A stretch of DNA of 64,000 nt from RGZA01 sp964568585 (lineage in GTDB: Bacteria; Pseudomonadota; Alphaproteobacteria; UBA9219; RGZA01): contig CAZMQI010000009.1 of NCBI GenBank assembly GCA_964568585.1, forward strand, positions 12,755-76,754, given 5' to 3'. Positions 34,551 to 43,378 of this stretch are shown piece after piece; position 1 is the stretch's first letter; each line of letters opens with the position of its first letter. The position numbers were made by a program, and so were the translations under genes. The notes under the pieces are model-generated. The model worked only from the letters and a program-made list of their open reading frames with translations, was not told the origin of the DNA and searched no databases.

Positions 34551-34973
34551 ATGAGTTCAGTTATACTTCCACCCGATTACAAGCCATCTGAAAAAGAAAA
34601 GTACATGAACCCAATCATGATGGAATATTTCCGTCAGAAGCTGATTAAGTGGAAAGCCGAACTGTTGCAGGAATCATCATCCACATTGAAAGATCTGCAA
34701 GAAGATGGCGGGATGCAGGAACCGGATATTGCCGACCGCGCAACGCTTGAAACCGACAAGTCATTGGAATTCCGCACCCGTGACCGCGAACGCAAGCTCA
34801 TCAATAAAATCGAAGAAGCGCTACGTCGCATCGATGAAAACACATATGGCTATTGCGAAGAAACGGGCGAGCCCATCGGCATCAAGCGCCTTGAAGCGCG
34901 CGCTGTTGCAACGCTGTCGGTTGAAGCACAGGAACGACATGAACGGGTAGAACGTACACAACGTGATGAATAA
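34551..34973 (+). CDS. dksA: DksA-type RNA polymerase-binding factor with degenerate zinc finger
   Basis: 140 residues from the ATG at 34551, preceded by AGGAGCGG. Coiled-coil with the DksA tip acidic motif region (QEPDIADRATLET) and a C-terminal finger YGYCEETGEPIGIKRLEAR that keeps only one of the four zinc cysteines, a zinc-independent form common in alphaproteobacteria. Binds the RNA polymerase secondary channel and modulates rRNA and stress promoters, usually with ppGpp. Lies in a plus-strand unit between fliX and an exported protein. Confidence 0.92.
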   Translation: MSSVILPPDYKPSEKEKYMNPIMMEYFRQKLIKWKAELLQESSSTLKDLQEDGGMQEPDIADRATLETDKSLEFRTRDRERKLINKIEEALRRIDENTYGYCEETGEPIGIKRLEARAVATLSVEAQERHERVERTQRDE

Positions 34974-34990
34974 CCAACTTAGGAAGACGA

Positions 34991-35740
34991 ATGACGCCTA
35001 AAAAAATTATTCTTTTATCCTTAGCGTTATGTTTGGTGGCTGGCATTGGCGTTGCCTATGCCCAATCTCAAGGTACATCGGCTACCCCGCCAGAAGCACA
35101 ATCGCGTAACTCGGTGTTGACCAACACCAAGGCTTTGCCATTACCGGAACAGCCCCCCCCAGCACCAAAATCAGAACCAAAACCTAAAAGCAATGATGTT
35201 GCCAATCCGGCCAAGAAGATTTACGTGGCGCCAGAATTATCCGACCGCCCAAATCCTGCCAGCAATATTGTTCTTCCGCCGCTCTATGGCTGGAGCCGAG
35301 TTGTAATTAAAGAATTAAAAATGCCTGATGAAGGCTTGGTCACTGATTGCGGCATGAAGAAAGATATGATTTTCCATTTCTTCGTTGAACGCTTGCGCGA
35401 AGGCGGTATCCCGCTCGTGAATGAAATACAAGCCGATAATCTAATTGCAGATGTGGTGACGGTGGAAGCGGAACCGCAAATCATTTCCATGCAAGACCTC
35501 GTCATCAACTGCATTTCATGGATTCAATACAAGGTATCGGTGCAGTACACATTCCGCGTGCCACCGCTTATGTATCGCCGCAAGGTACCTATTATGTTGT
35601 GGTATGACGGCATGATGGTCTCATCCGCCAAATCAACGCATAACGGTGCGCTGATCAACGGCTTCATCGATTTGGCGATGCGATTTAGAAATGCGTGGGA
35701 TAAGCAGCACGCATCCGTCGATCCTGAGACGCTGAAATAG
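34991..35740 (+). CDS. Exported protein of unknown function
   Basis: 249 residues: signal peptide ending VAYAQ (about residue 25), a proline-rich spacer (about 50-70, with PPPAPKSEPKPK) and a globular domain (about 90-240) with two cysteines (in VTDCGM and VINCISW). I do not recognise the family. Eighteen bases after dksA and convergent to flgH, so it may belong to flagellar assembly; homologues in the same place in other genomes would decide this. An eight-C run (35153-35160) lies in the proline-rich part. Confidence 0.6.
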   Translation: MTPKKIILLSLALCLVAGIGVAYAQSQGTSATPPEAQSRNSVLTNTKALPLPEQPPPAPKSEPKPKSNDVANPAKKIYVAPELSDRPNPASNIVLPPLYGWSRVVIKELKMPDEGLVTDCGMKKDMIFHFFVERLREGGIPLVNEIQADNLIADVVTVEAEPQIISMQDLVINCISWIQYKVSVQYTFRVPPLMYRRKVPIMLWYDGMMVSSAKSTHNGALINGFIDLAMRFRNAWDKQHASVDPETLK

Positions 35741-35805
35741 TTGCTTCACTAATCTGTCCAAACGGCTGTTCCGCAGTTACGGAATAAAGCGAATGGCATA
35801 TTAAA

Positions 35806-36558
35806 TTAGAACGGGAAAATGATATCCAAGAGCTGCGAGCCGTAACGGGCTTGCTGAACATCCATGATTTGACCGCGGCCACCGTATGAGATACGGGCTT
35901 CGGCGATTTGGTCATAATTGATAGCATTTTGTGAGCTGATATCCTCTGGGCGAATAACGCCCGTGACCTTCAATTCACGTAAATCATAATTCACTACCAT
36001 TTCCTGTTTGCCTGCAATCACCAGATTGCCGTTAGGCAATACCTGGGTAACAACCGCAGCAACGCGCATGCTGATATTATCGGTGCGGGTCAGTTCGCCC
36101 TTACCGTCTTGCTGCGTTTTACCTTGGAAGCTTAACAACTGGGTCGGGTCGACTGCTTCCGGCAAGTATTTATGCAGCTTGGTTTCAAAGCCGAGGAGCT
36201 TGGGTGCTTTGTCATCTTCGTTCGTCGTGCGTGAACGTTTGGTTTCGTTCTTCATTTCAGCTTTATCTGCCACTTGGATAACCACGGTCAGAATGTCGCC
36301 GACTTTACCTGCGCGCTGATCCTTAAGGAACTGGCGTGCGCCAGCTTGCCACAGGGAATTCGCCTGATGCTTGTATTCTTCTTTTTGTGGCATCGGGAAT
36401 GAAACTGGTTCGGGGCCAGCAAGCTTGGATGGGTTGCTAACGGTGCTGAGCGCTGGCGCTTCGCCAAGTTCGGATAAGCGTTGCCCTGCATTGCATGCGC
36501 TTAGGCTAACCAGTGCGCTGGTCAGCATCAGCATTTTGATGAATGAAAATTTTGCCAT
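35806..36558 (-). CDS. flgH: Flagellar L-ring lipoprotein FlgH
   Basis: 250 residues; lipobox LSAC (C22), then SLWQAGARQFLKDQRAGKVGDILTVVI, the FlgH core, and the C-terminal GQIMDVQQARYGSQLLDIIFPF. Outer-membrane ring of the basal body. AAGGAG precedes the ATG. Last gene of flgF-flgG-flgA-flgH. Confidence 0.96.
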   Translation of the reverse strand: MAKFSFIKMLMLTSALVSLSACNAGQRLSELGEAPALSTVSNPSKLAGPEPVSFPMPQKEEYKHQANSLWQAGARQFLKDQRAGKVGDILTVVIQVADKAEMKNETKRSRTTNEDDKAPKLLGFETKLHKYLPEAVDPTQLLSFQGKTQQDGKGELTRTDNISMRVAAVVTQVLPNGNLVIAGKQEMVVNYDLRELKVTGVIRPEDISSQNAINYDQIAEARISYGGRGQIMDVQQARYGSQLLDIIFPF

Positions 36559-36586
36559 CTGTCTTGCTCCTTACAAAAACCTTTTC

Positions 36587-37567
36587 TTACTTTACTGCTA
36601 CTTTATTTGCTAATTCACCCTTGGATAGTTCACGGGGTGTTACTGAAACCTTGCCGCTGCCAATCACAATCGCATCGACGGCGCGGTTGCTTTGCGTATT
36701 GATGACTTGAATGGTATCGCCGATTGCGCCGTCGGCCATAGCACGGCCTTGGGTGCTGAGGTTCATATGTGCGGTTTCAACCGCGATGGTGATAATGCTG
36801 CCTTTGGAAACCATTTTTGCGCCACGTAAATCGCGCATGCGAAGCACGCTGCCTGCGGGCAAGGTGCGGCGGCTTTCAGTATTCACGAGGCGCGAGCTTT
36901 CGGTAACAGCATCAGCGCCAGCTTTATCAACGGCAACGCGTGACCATTCTACATCATGTTCACCAAGGACATCGCCTGCGGCAACGCCGTGATTAAGGAT
37001 AGCAACTTGCACCATCAGCATCGCACGGCCTGTCACCTTGACGACGTCTGCATCATTCGAGCCTGCCTTATCAACAATCAGGTTGGTCTCGAACCGGCTT
37101 TTAATCGGGTCGTATTTCACTTCGGAGAAATGATAGCTTAGCGGTTCATCCTTGGCGCGATGCACTTCCAAGGTCTGGTTATCAAGCGCAATGTCTAAAT
37201 CCTTTGATGGAACAACTTTCACGATTTCGGCAGTGACCAGTTCTTTTATCTTCGCAGCATTGAGCGAATTGCTATCGCGTGTCACAACCACGCGTTCATA
37301 CGTGGTCTCGGGCTTCCAATCAAAGCCGGTGGAGCGTGCGATCTGGTTCAATGCGGTTACATCATAAGCTGTTTTTTGGCCAGGGGCCGGTGCTGGCGCA
37401 ACAATCATGCCTGCCTTATCGCCAGCGTTTAAGAATAAATCGCCAAGCGTCACGTTGCTTCCCGCTAAAAGAACCTCGCCGCGCGTTGTCGCAGCGTCGC
37501 ATGGTGCGGCCATGCTGACTGTTAAACTTGCGGCGAGGAGGAGGAGGAGCTTTTTGGCGCTAGTCAT
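36587..37567 (-). CDS. flgA: Flagellar P-ring assembly chaperone FlgA
   Basis: 326 residues; signal peptide, then a SAF-like domain in the C-terminal half with GDVLGEHDVEWSRV, TLPAGSVLRMRDL and GDTIQVINTQSNRAVDAIVIGSGKV, typical FlgA. Periplasmic chaperone helping FlgI assemble. AGGGA precedes the ATG. Longer than E. coli FlgA because of an extended N-terminal half, as in other alphaproteobacteria. Confidence 0.93.
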   Translation of the reverse strand: MTSAKKLLLLLAASLTVSMAAPCDAATTRGEVLLAGSNVTLGDLFLNAGDKAGMIVAPAPAPGQKTAYDVTALNQIARSTGFDWKPETTYERVVVTRDSNSLNAAKIKELVTAEIVKVVPSKDLDIALDNQTLEVHRAKDEPLSYHFSEVKYDPIKSRFETNLIVDKAGSNDADVVKVTGRAMLMVQVAILNHGVAAGDVLGEHDVEWSRVAVDKAGADAVTESSRLVNTESRRTLPAGSVLRMRDLRGAKMVSKGSIITIAVETAHMNLSTQGRAMADGAIGDTIQVINTQSNRAVDAIVIGSGKVSVTPRELSKGELANKVAVK

Positions 37568-37589
37568 TATGTTCTTTCCCTATGGCCTA

Positions 37590-38375
37590 TTAACGTAGCT
37601 GGCTGACAGTGCTCATCATTTCATCCGATGCTTTGATTACGCGCGAATTCATTTCATAAGCTCGTTGCGCTGTAATCAGGCTGGTGATTTCCGAAACAAC
37701 ATTCACGTTTGAATTTTCAATCGCGCCTTGGCGTACTTCACCAAAACCGGTTGATGCTGGCGCAGCGGTGGTTGGCGTGCCGGATGCAGGGGACTCCCGT
37801 AGCAAGTTGTTACCAATCGCTTCCAGACCTGCTGGGTTCACAAAGGTTGCAAGTTGCAACTGGCCCACATTGGATAGCGTTGTGGTGCCGTCTTGCTTCA
37901 CCAATACTTCGCCGCTGGAATTAATGGTTACATCAATTGCGTTGTTTGGGATGGTGATGGAGGGTTGGATAGGATAACCGTCTGCATTGACAATCACACC
38001 TTCCGCATTGAGCTGCATAGAACCCGCTCTGGTATAGGCGGTGGTGCCATCGGGAAGCTGAACCTGAAAATAACCTCTGCCACTTACCGATAAATCCAAT
38101 GGATTATCAGTGATGGTTACGTTGCCTTGTGAATTGATACGGTATACCGCAGCAGGGCGCACACCCATACCCACTTGAATACCAGTTGGAACAATATTGC
38201 CTGCATCAGTCGAGGTCGAGCCGGGGCGGCGGATATTTTCATAAATCATATCTTGGAATTCGGCGCGCTGGCGTTTGAAACCACTTGTCGAAATATTGGC
38301 GATGTTATTGGAAATGACTTCCACATTTAATTCTTGTGCCTGCATTCCCGTTGCGCCGATAAGCATACTACGCAT
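37590..38375 (-). CDS. flgG: Flagellar distal rod protein FlgG
   Basis: 261 residues with the N-terminal rod motif NIANISTSGFKRQRAEFQD, the GRGYFQVQLPDGTTAYTRAGS central region and the C-terminal coiled coil ending EMNSRVIKASDEMMSTVSQLR. AGGGAGAA lies five bases before the ATG. Second gene of the flgF operon, 13 bases after flgF. Confidence 0.97.
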   Translation of the reverse strand: MRSMLIGATGMQAQELNVEVISNNIANISTSGFKRQRAEFQDMIYENIRRPGSTSTDAGNIVPTGIQVGMGVRPAAVYRINSQGNVTITDNPLDLSVSGRGYFQVQLPDGTTAYTRAGSMQLNAEGVIVNADGYPIQPSITIPNNAIDVTINSSGEVLVKQDGTTTLSNVGQLQLATFVNPAGLEAIGNNLLRESPASGTPTTAAPASTGFGEVRQGAIENSNVNVVSEITSLITAQRAYEMNSRVIKASDEMMSTVSQLR

Positions 38376-38388
38376 GGTTCTTCTCCCT

Positions 38389-39108
38389 TTATGCCACTTT
38401 ACCGAGTGAACGGATGGCGTTTGTTAGTCGTTGGTTCTCTGTGTCGATTAAGCGAGCAACACGCTCATACGCCCGTGAAATTTCGATAACGTGGGTCATT
38501 TCCGTGATGGATTTGACGTTGGATGCTTCAACCATGCCTTGATTCAATTGCGCGTCTTCATCGACTTCTGGCTGTTCTTCGGCTGAATAGAAACCACCAT
38601 AGGTTTGCTTCATCAATTGTTCGTTCTGGAATTTTACAACCTGCATACGGCCGATTTTTCCGCTTTCAGTTGAAATCGTTCCGTCTTGTCCGATTGAAAT
38701 GGTTTTCGCATCCGTGGGGATGGCGATGCTGGAGCCGCCACCGGATAATACGGGGTAGCCATCTGGTGTTACCAGATTGCCTTCGGCATCCATCTGGAAG
38801 CTGCCTTGGCGGGTGTATTGAATGCCTTGCGGTGTTTGAACAGCAAAATATCCCTGACCGCTAATTGCGAGATCCAGAGGGTTTTCTGTTTTGATGAATG
38901 TACCTTGCGTCGTATTACGCAAAGTCGCTCTATCGAGCACCATGTGATGGGTGAATTTCGGGGCGGGTTTGACCATGAAATCTTCGAACAGCACATCGTT
39001 CGATTTGAAACCGGTCGTGTTCACATTTGCGATGTTCTGTGCAACGACGTCCATTTGACGTTGCAGAGCTTCTTGTTGTGATAGCAAAACGTATAACGGC
39101 GATTCCAT
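38389..39108 (-). CDS. flgF: Flagellar proximal rod protein FlgF
   Basis: 239 residues from the ATG at 39108, chosen because GAGGAG precedes it and the family N-terminus MESPLYVLLSQQEALQRQMD begins there; the frame is open much further upstream. Motifs NIANVNTTGFKSNDVLF and GQGYFAVQTPQGIQYTRQGS and the C-terminal coiled coil are FlgF-type. First gene of the operon, with a sigma-54 type promoter 69-84 bases upstream. Confidence 0.95.
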   Translation of the reverse strand: MESPLYVLLSQQEALQRQMDVVAQNIANVNTTGFKSNDVLFEDFMVKPAPKFTHHMVLDRATLRNTTQGTFIKTENPLDLAISGQGYFAVQTPQGIQYTRQGSFQMDAEGNLVTPDGYPVLSGGGSSIAIPTDAKTISIGQDGTISTESGKIGRMQVVKFQNEQLMKQTYGGFYSAEEQPEVDEDAQLNQGMVEASNVKSITEMTHVIEISRAYERVARLIDTENQRLTNAIRSLGKVA

Positions 39109-39176
39109 CTGGTCTACTCCTCTCTTTTTTGTGCGCTGGTTCGTTAAAGGCTGCCCATCGTCACAGCTCCCTCCTA

Positions 39177-39192
39177 TGCACGCGCTGTGCCA
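39177..39192 (-). promoter_or_regulatory. Sigma-54 type promoter of flgF-flgG-flgA-flgH
   Basis: Minus-strand TGGCACAGCGCGTGCA: full -24 TGGCAC, -12 GTGCA, ten bases between GG and GC. Leader to the flgF ATG would be about 58 bases. Confidence 0.72.
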
Positions 39193-39300
39193 AGATTGTT
39201 TTTCATTTCTTTTCATGGGTTTACTTATGAAATTGGCGCCGAACCCGCGCATCGCTTTGTGTATCAGCTCTGAATTTGGGGGTCGTTTTTTACCCATAAC

Positions 39301-39316
39301 TGGCACCAAACTGGCA
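39301..39316 (+). promoter_or_regulatory. Sigma-54 type promoter toward fliL
   Basis: TGGCACCAAACTGGCA: full -24 TGGCAC, -12 TGGC in place of TTGC, correct ten-base spacing. About 185 bases before the fliL start, which is rather far. Confidence 0.6.
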
Positions 39317-39414
39317 TGATTGTCGCATAGGAAGGGTATGGTTTGGTCGCCACAGGTGGCTCAGACAAGCGAATAACTTATTGAAAGGGCTTATTTTTTT
39401 CTTTCAAGAAGTTG

Positions 39415-39441
39415 TTAACCATGTTTTTGTTAAAGTGTTAA
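39415..39441 (+). promoter_or_regulatory. CtrA half-site cluster before fliL
   Basis: TTAACCAT (39415-39422) is the strong half of the CtrA site; two more TTAA words follow within 20 bases, but none at exact N7 spacing. It lies 60-90 bases before the fliL start. Confidence 0.4.
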
Positions 39442-39501
39442 CATCTAATGGCTCCCACACTTTACGTATCGGGAGGCCATTTTCCTAAAAGGATTTTCTG
39501 C

Positions 39502-40149
39502 GTGGCTAAAAAAGAAGAAAAAAAATCTGACGATAAGAAAGAAGATAAGAAAGCCGCGGCAGCCGAAGGCAAAGATGGCGCCGAAGGTGAGGCGACCGAA
39601 GGCGCTGAAGGCGAAGGCGGAAAAAAGAAACTTGATAAAAAAATGATTATCATCATCGCTGTCGCTGCGGTGGTGTTGCTGGGCGGTATCGCGGCGGCGC
39701 TTGTGTTCACGGGCGTACTTGGCGGAAAGAAACCGGAAGCAGGGAAAGAACAAGTCGATGGCCACGGCGAAGCTGCCAAGGAAGGAGGCCATGGCGAAGC
39801 TAAAAGTGATGGCCACGGTGAAGGCGACAAGAAAGGTGAGCACGGACCCATATTCTATGATATGGGCGAAGTGGTTGTGAATTTGCAGACCGATGGTAAA
39901 CGTCAGGTGTTCTTGAAGCTGGTGATGCAATTGGAATTGGAAGCCGAAGAAGACAAGGCGACCATTGAAAAGATCAAGCCGCGGATCATCGATAATTTCC
40001 AGACCTATTTGCGCGAATTACGCCTGGATGATTTGCGTGGTTCAGCCGGGCTTTATCGCTTGCGTGAAGAATTACTGTTTAGAGTTACTGAAGCGGCGCA
40101 GCCGGTTAAAGTAAAAGACGTACTAATCCAGCAGATGCTGGTGCAATAA
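39502..40149 (+). CDS. fliL: Flagellar basal body-associated protein FliL
   Basis: 215 residues from GTG at 39502, preceded by AAAAGGA. A Lys/Glu-rich cytoplasmic N-terminus (about 1-46), one transmembrane helix (about 48-71), a Gly/His/Lys/Glu-rich spacer with three copies of a GHGE/GHGEA-like unit, and the FliL domain from FYDMGEVVVNLQTD to the end LIQQMLVQ. Supports the stator ring. The histidine-glycine spacer is unusual but such linkers vary. First of fliL-fliM-DUF6468-motE. Confidence 0.93.
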   Translation: MAKKEEKKSDDKKEDKKAAAAEGKDGAEGEATEGAEGEGGKKKLDKKMIIIIAVAAVVLLGGIAAALVFTGVLGGKKPEAGKEQVDGHGEAAKEGGHGEAKSDGHGEGDKKGEHGPIFYDMGEVVVNLQTDGKRQVFLKLVMQLELEAEEDKATIEKIKPRIIDNFQTYLRELRLDDLRGSAGLYRLREELLFRVTEAAQPVKVKDVLIQQMLVQ

Positions 40150-40165
40150 TTAATGGGGGCTTCCC

Positions 40166-41269
40166 GTGACGCCTGCTGATGAAAAACCGATGACCGAAGA
40201 AGAGCGCATGGCAGCCGAATGGGCTGCGATGTCGGGCGAAGGTGCGCCAGCAGAAGGCGCGGCAGGCGGAGATGATATGGCAGCCGCCATGGCGGATATG
40301 GGTGGCGACACCCGCGTGCTCAGCCAAAATGAAATCGATAGTTTGCTGGGATTCGGCGGCACCGATGATGGCGATGAGAACAAAGGCATAATGGCGTTGG
40401 TTAATTCCGCGCTGGTGAATTATGAACGCTTGCCGATGCTCGAGGTGGTCTTTGACCGCTTGGTGCGTATGATGTCTACATCACTTCGTAACTTCACATC
40501 GGATAACGTGGAAGTCAGTCTTGACCAGATTTCATCGGTGCGCTTTGGCGATTATCTTAATTCTATTCCATTGCCTGCGATGCTCGCTGTGTTCAAAGCG
40601 GAAGAGTGGGACAATTTCGGATTGATGGTCGTTGATAGCGCGATGATTTATTCCATCGTGGATGTTCTGCTTGGTGGTCGCCGTGGTACGGCTGCAATGC
40701 GTATCGAAGGTCGCCCTTATACAACGATTGAACGTAATCTTGTTGAACGCTTGGTGCACGTGATTTTAGCGGATATGAGCGGTTCGTTCGATCCATTATC
40801 CCAAGTGAATTTCCGTTTCGACCGCCTGGAAACCAACCCGCGTTTTGCAACCATTGCCCGTCCTGCAAATGCCGCAGTGCTCGTCAAGCTGCGTATCGAT
40901 ATGGAAGATCGCGGTGGTTGCCTTGAAATCATTATACCTTACGCAACGCTTGAGCCTGTGCGTGAATTGTTGTTGCAGATGTTCATGGGCGAAAAGTTCG
41001 GCCGCGATTCCATCTGGGAAACCCATCTTGGCAATGAATTGCTGACGACGGATATGAGCATGCATGCGGTATTGGATGAAATGACCATGCCGCTCTATGA
41101 CATCCTGAACATGAAGCCAGGGACATTCGTGCCATTGAATGTAAAGCCCGATAGCATGGTGGAACTCCGCAGTGGTGAAGTATCCTTGTTCAGGGGCCGG
41201 ATGGGCAGCAAGAATGGCCGCATCGCCGTGATGATTGAAGAAGAAAAAATCAAGCGTCCCGGAGAATAG
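40166..41269 (+). CDS. fliM: Flagellar motor switch protein FliM
   Basis: 367 residues. Acidic N-terminus with the motif LSQNEIDSLLGF (52-63), then the CheC-like middle domain and the C-terminal SPOA domain with VELRSGEVSLFRGRMGSKNGRIAV. Binds CheY-P and sets rotation direction. The start GTG at 40166 has GGGGG at 40155-40159; an ATG at 40190 is an alternative. Stop and next start share a base. Confidence 0.95.
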   Translation: MTPADEKPMTEEERMAAEWAAMSGEGAPAEGAAGGDDMAAAMADMGGDTRVLSQNEIDSLLGFGGTDDGDENKGIMALVNSALVNYERLPMLEVVFDRLVRMMSTSLRNFTSDNVEVSLDQISSVRFGDYLNSIPLPAMLAVFKAEEWDNFGLMVVDSAMIYSIVDVLLGGRRGTAAMRIEGRPYTTIERNLVERLVHVILADMSGSFDPLSQVNFRFDRLETNPRFATIARPANAAVLVKLRIDMEDRGGCLEIIIPYATLEPVRELLLQMFMGEKFGRDSIWETHLGNELLTTDMSMHAVLDEMTMPLYDILNMKPGTFVPLNVKPDSMVELRSGEVSLFRGRMGSKNGRIAVMIEEEKIKRPGE

Positions 41270-41994
41270 TGACTATGAGTTTAAGTATCATCATCAATGC
41301 TGTCTTTATCGTGTGTATGGTGGTTGGCATTGTGGTTGTATGGCGGCTGCAAAAAGCGTTGAACGGCCTGAATAAAAACCGTCAGGATATGGAAAAATTT
41401 GTTGCCGATTTTTCCGGCAGCATTTCCCGAGCACAAAAAGCGATTAATGATTTACAGCAAACCGCGCGTGATGTTGGTCACGATGTCGAAGGTCATTTAG
41501 CCAGAGCGCAGGGCTTGCGTGACGAGCTGAGTTTTCTGGTGGAAGCAGCCGATAAAATTGCAACGCGGTTGACTGACAATACCACGATCGCACAAAGCGA
41601 TGCGAAAGCCGCCCGCAATCAGCGTTCCGACAAACCTGTTGAACAAAAGCATGCAGAGTCCAAGCCGCTTTCTGCCATTCAGGAAGTGCAAAAGCAAAAG
41701 GCTGAACCAGTTATCATCCCGCCAGCACCAAAAGCTGAACCAGCCCCATCGCCGCAACAGGCGAAAACAGTTCCACCTGTTCTCCCCATGTGGGCAAAGC
41801 GCGTGGAGCCAACAGGCCCCGTGATTAATGCGCCCGTTGAAGCGGCAGCGCCGGTTTCTGGGCTGCAGTTCGGAAGGAAGCCTGTTCAAAAGGCATCCGA
41901 CGTGTCTGCTAATACGCAGCCAGAAAAAACCGACGAGCAACCGCGGTCGCTAGCAGAACGCGAGTTGCTGCAAGCACTAGAAAAGATGAAATAG
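41269..41994 (+). CDS. DUF6468-type membrane protein of the flagellar cluster
   Basis: 241 residues: one N-terminal transmembrane helix (about 7-28), then a coiled coil (about 30-100, LNKNRQDMEKFVADFSGSI) and a long Pro/Ala/Lys-rich tail with no fold. The N-terminal half resembles DUF6468 proteins found between fliM and motE in alphaproteobacteria. Function is unknown; position suggests a stator or motor accessory. Confidence 0.65.
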   Translation: MTMSLSIIINAVFIVCMVVGIVVVWRLQKALNGLNKNRQDMEKFVADFSGSISRAQKAINDLQQTARDVGHDVEGHLARAQGLRDELSFLVEAADKIATRLTDNTTIAQSDAKAARNQRSDKPVEQKHAESKPLSAIQEVQKQKAEPVIIPPAPKAEPAPSPQQAKTVPPVLPMWAKRVEPTGPVINAPVEAAAPVSGLQFGRKPVQKASDVSANTQPEKTDEQPRSLAERELLQALEKMK

Positions 41995-41997
41995 CAC

Positions 41998-42765
41998 ATG
42001 ACGCTCAGCCCATACCCGAACCCACAGAAACCAAATTTGAAAATCTCATTACGCCCATCCTTGCGCGTGGGCTTGCCGGTATTCATTTTCCTTGCAGTGG
42101 TTATCATGGGCCTTCGCATTCAGGAAGTTGCAACCGACCTTGCACAAGGCAACACGCCGAATGCCGTCACGCAGGCAAAGGCTGAAGCGGCCAGCAAAAA
42201 TGCCGATAAACCCGCGCCTGCTGCTGAAGCCAAAAAAGAAGATAAACAAGAAGAAAAGAAAGAAGAAGGCCATAAGGCAGCTAAAGACGGTGAAGCCGTT
42301 GTTGAAAAACCAGACCCCATTAATGCCGATCCCGTGCTCGAGCAGGAAAACTATTCCGAAGCTGAAGTCAATATTTTGAAGCGTCTATCCGAACGCCGTC
42401 AGGAACTGGATAAGCATGCACGCGATATCGACCAGCGCGAGGCGCTATTGAAAATCACCGAGCAACGCATTGATAAAAAACTTGGCGATATGAAAACCAT
42501 GCAGGAACAAATCCGTGCTGCGATTAGCACGGCGACGGCTGAACAAAAGGCCAAAACCGATAGCCTTGTGAAGATTTATGAAATTATGAAGCCAAAAGAT
42601 GCCGCGAATATTTTTAATGCTTTGGATATGCCAGTACTGCTTAGCGTCATTTCCAATATGAAAGAAGCCCGCGTTGCTCCAATCCTTGCCGCGATGGATC
42701 CACAAAAGGCAAAACAGGTGACTGGCGCGTTAATGGAAAAGAAACCATTGCCAACGCCACCATAA
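41998..42765 (+). CDS. motE: MotE-like flagellar protein (MgtE N-terminal-like domain)
   Basis: 255 residues: transmembrane helix (about 25-43), Ala/Lys/Glu-rich linker, coiled coil (about 125-180) and a C-terminal MgtE_N-like helical domain with IYEIMKPKDAANIFNALDMPVLLSVI. In Sinorhizobium MotE is a periplasmic chaperone that stabilises MotC. Last gene of the fliL unit. Confidence 0.78.
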   Translation: MTLSPYPNPQKPNLKISLRPSLRVGLPVFIFLAVVIMGLRIQEVATDLAQGNTPNAVTQAKAEAASKNADKPAPAAEAKKEDKQEEKKEEGHKAAKDGEAVVEKPDPINADPVLEQENYSEAEVNILKRLSERRQELDKHARDIDQREALLKITEQRIDKKLGDMKTMQEQIRAAISTATAEQKAKTDSLVKIYEIMKPKDAANIFNALDMPVLLSVISNMKEARVAPILAAMDPQKAKQVTGALMEKKPLPTPP

Positions 42766-42954
42766 TTATTCCCTTTATTTACTGCATTTTATTGCTTGTT
42801 TGTTCGTATGCCAGAACAATCCGCTTTATGAAATCATCAGAAAAAATGCTGGCTAATAAGCCTTTATTAAACCATCGCGGCTAACAATAGCCATTCGAAA
42901 CACCTGCACTTCAACCTCATCCGCAATCAAATTGCACACGTTAAGGAGCTCACA

Positions 42955-43341
42955 ATGGCTGTGAATATGGATATGAACGTTCTCATCGTTGATGATTACA
43001 AAACGATGTTGCGTATCGTGAACAATCTTCTCAAGCAATTGGGTTTCAAGAATGTGTATGAAGCAACCGATGGTGGTATGGCACTGGGGATGCTTAGAGA
43101 AAAAGATTATGGTCTTGTGATTTCTGATTGGAACATGGAACCGATGACCGGCTTGCAACTTTTGAAAGAAGTGCGTGCCGATGCAAAATTGAAGGCCACA
43201 CCATTCATTATGGTAACCGCTGAAAGCAAAACCGAAAATGTGGTCGCAGCAAAACAAGCAGGCGTGAACAATTATATCGTGAAGCCATTCAATGCTGAAA
43301 CGCTGAAATCGAAAATTGTTACTGTGTTGGGCCAGTTCTAA
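42955..43341 (+). CDS. cheY: Chemotaxis response regulator CheY
   Basis: 128-residue single receiver: acidic pair D13/D14, phospho-acceptor D58 (SDWNMEPMTG), T88 and K110 in VKPF. AAGGAG (42941-42946) precedes the ATG. Followed by a cheZ-like gene after 37 bases and downstream of fliM, so it should be the CheY that binds the flagellar switch. Confidence 0.93.
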   Translation: MAVNMDMNVLIVDDYKTMLRIVNNLLKQLGFKNVYEATDGGMALGMLREKDYGLVISDWNMEPMTGLQLLKEVRADAKLKATPFIMVTAESKTENVVAAKQAGVNNYIVKPFNAETLKSKIVTVLGQF

Positions 43342-43378
43342 TTGCTCGCAACGACGACTGTCTTAAAGGGATTGTTTC

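Larger units (their letters stand above)
39109..39501. promoter_or_regulatory. Divergent flgF/fliL regulatory region
   Basis: 393 bases without a gene. Holds a sigma-54 type element for each direction (39177-39192 minus, 39301-39316 plus) and, nearer fliL, a perfect CtrA half-site TTAACCAT (39415-39422) with further TTAA words at 39430-39433 and 39438-39441. This fits dual control of fliL, which in Caulobacter is CtrA dependent. Confidence 0.55.

Noticed and set aside
39771..39842. Repeated GHGEA-type units in fliL as a possible tandem repeat or CRISPR-like array
   Set aside because: Short coding repeats of a His/Gly/Glu linker, in frame and degenerate; no spacer structure.
40106..40389. Minus-strand frames opposite the start of fliM
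   Set aside because: Two competing antisense frames in an Ala/Gly-rich coding stretch; no independent support.
42766..42954. Possible sigma-54 element before cheY
   Set aside because: TGGC words are present but the GG-GC spacing is wrong.
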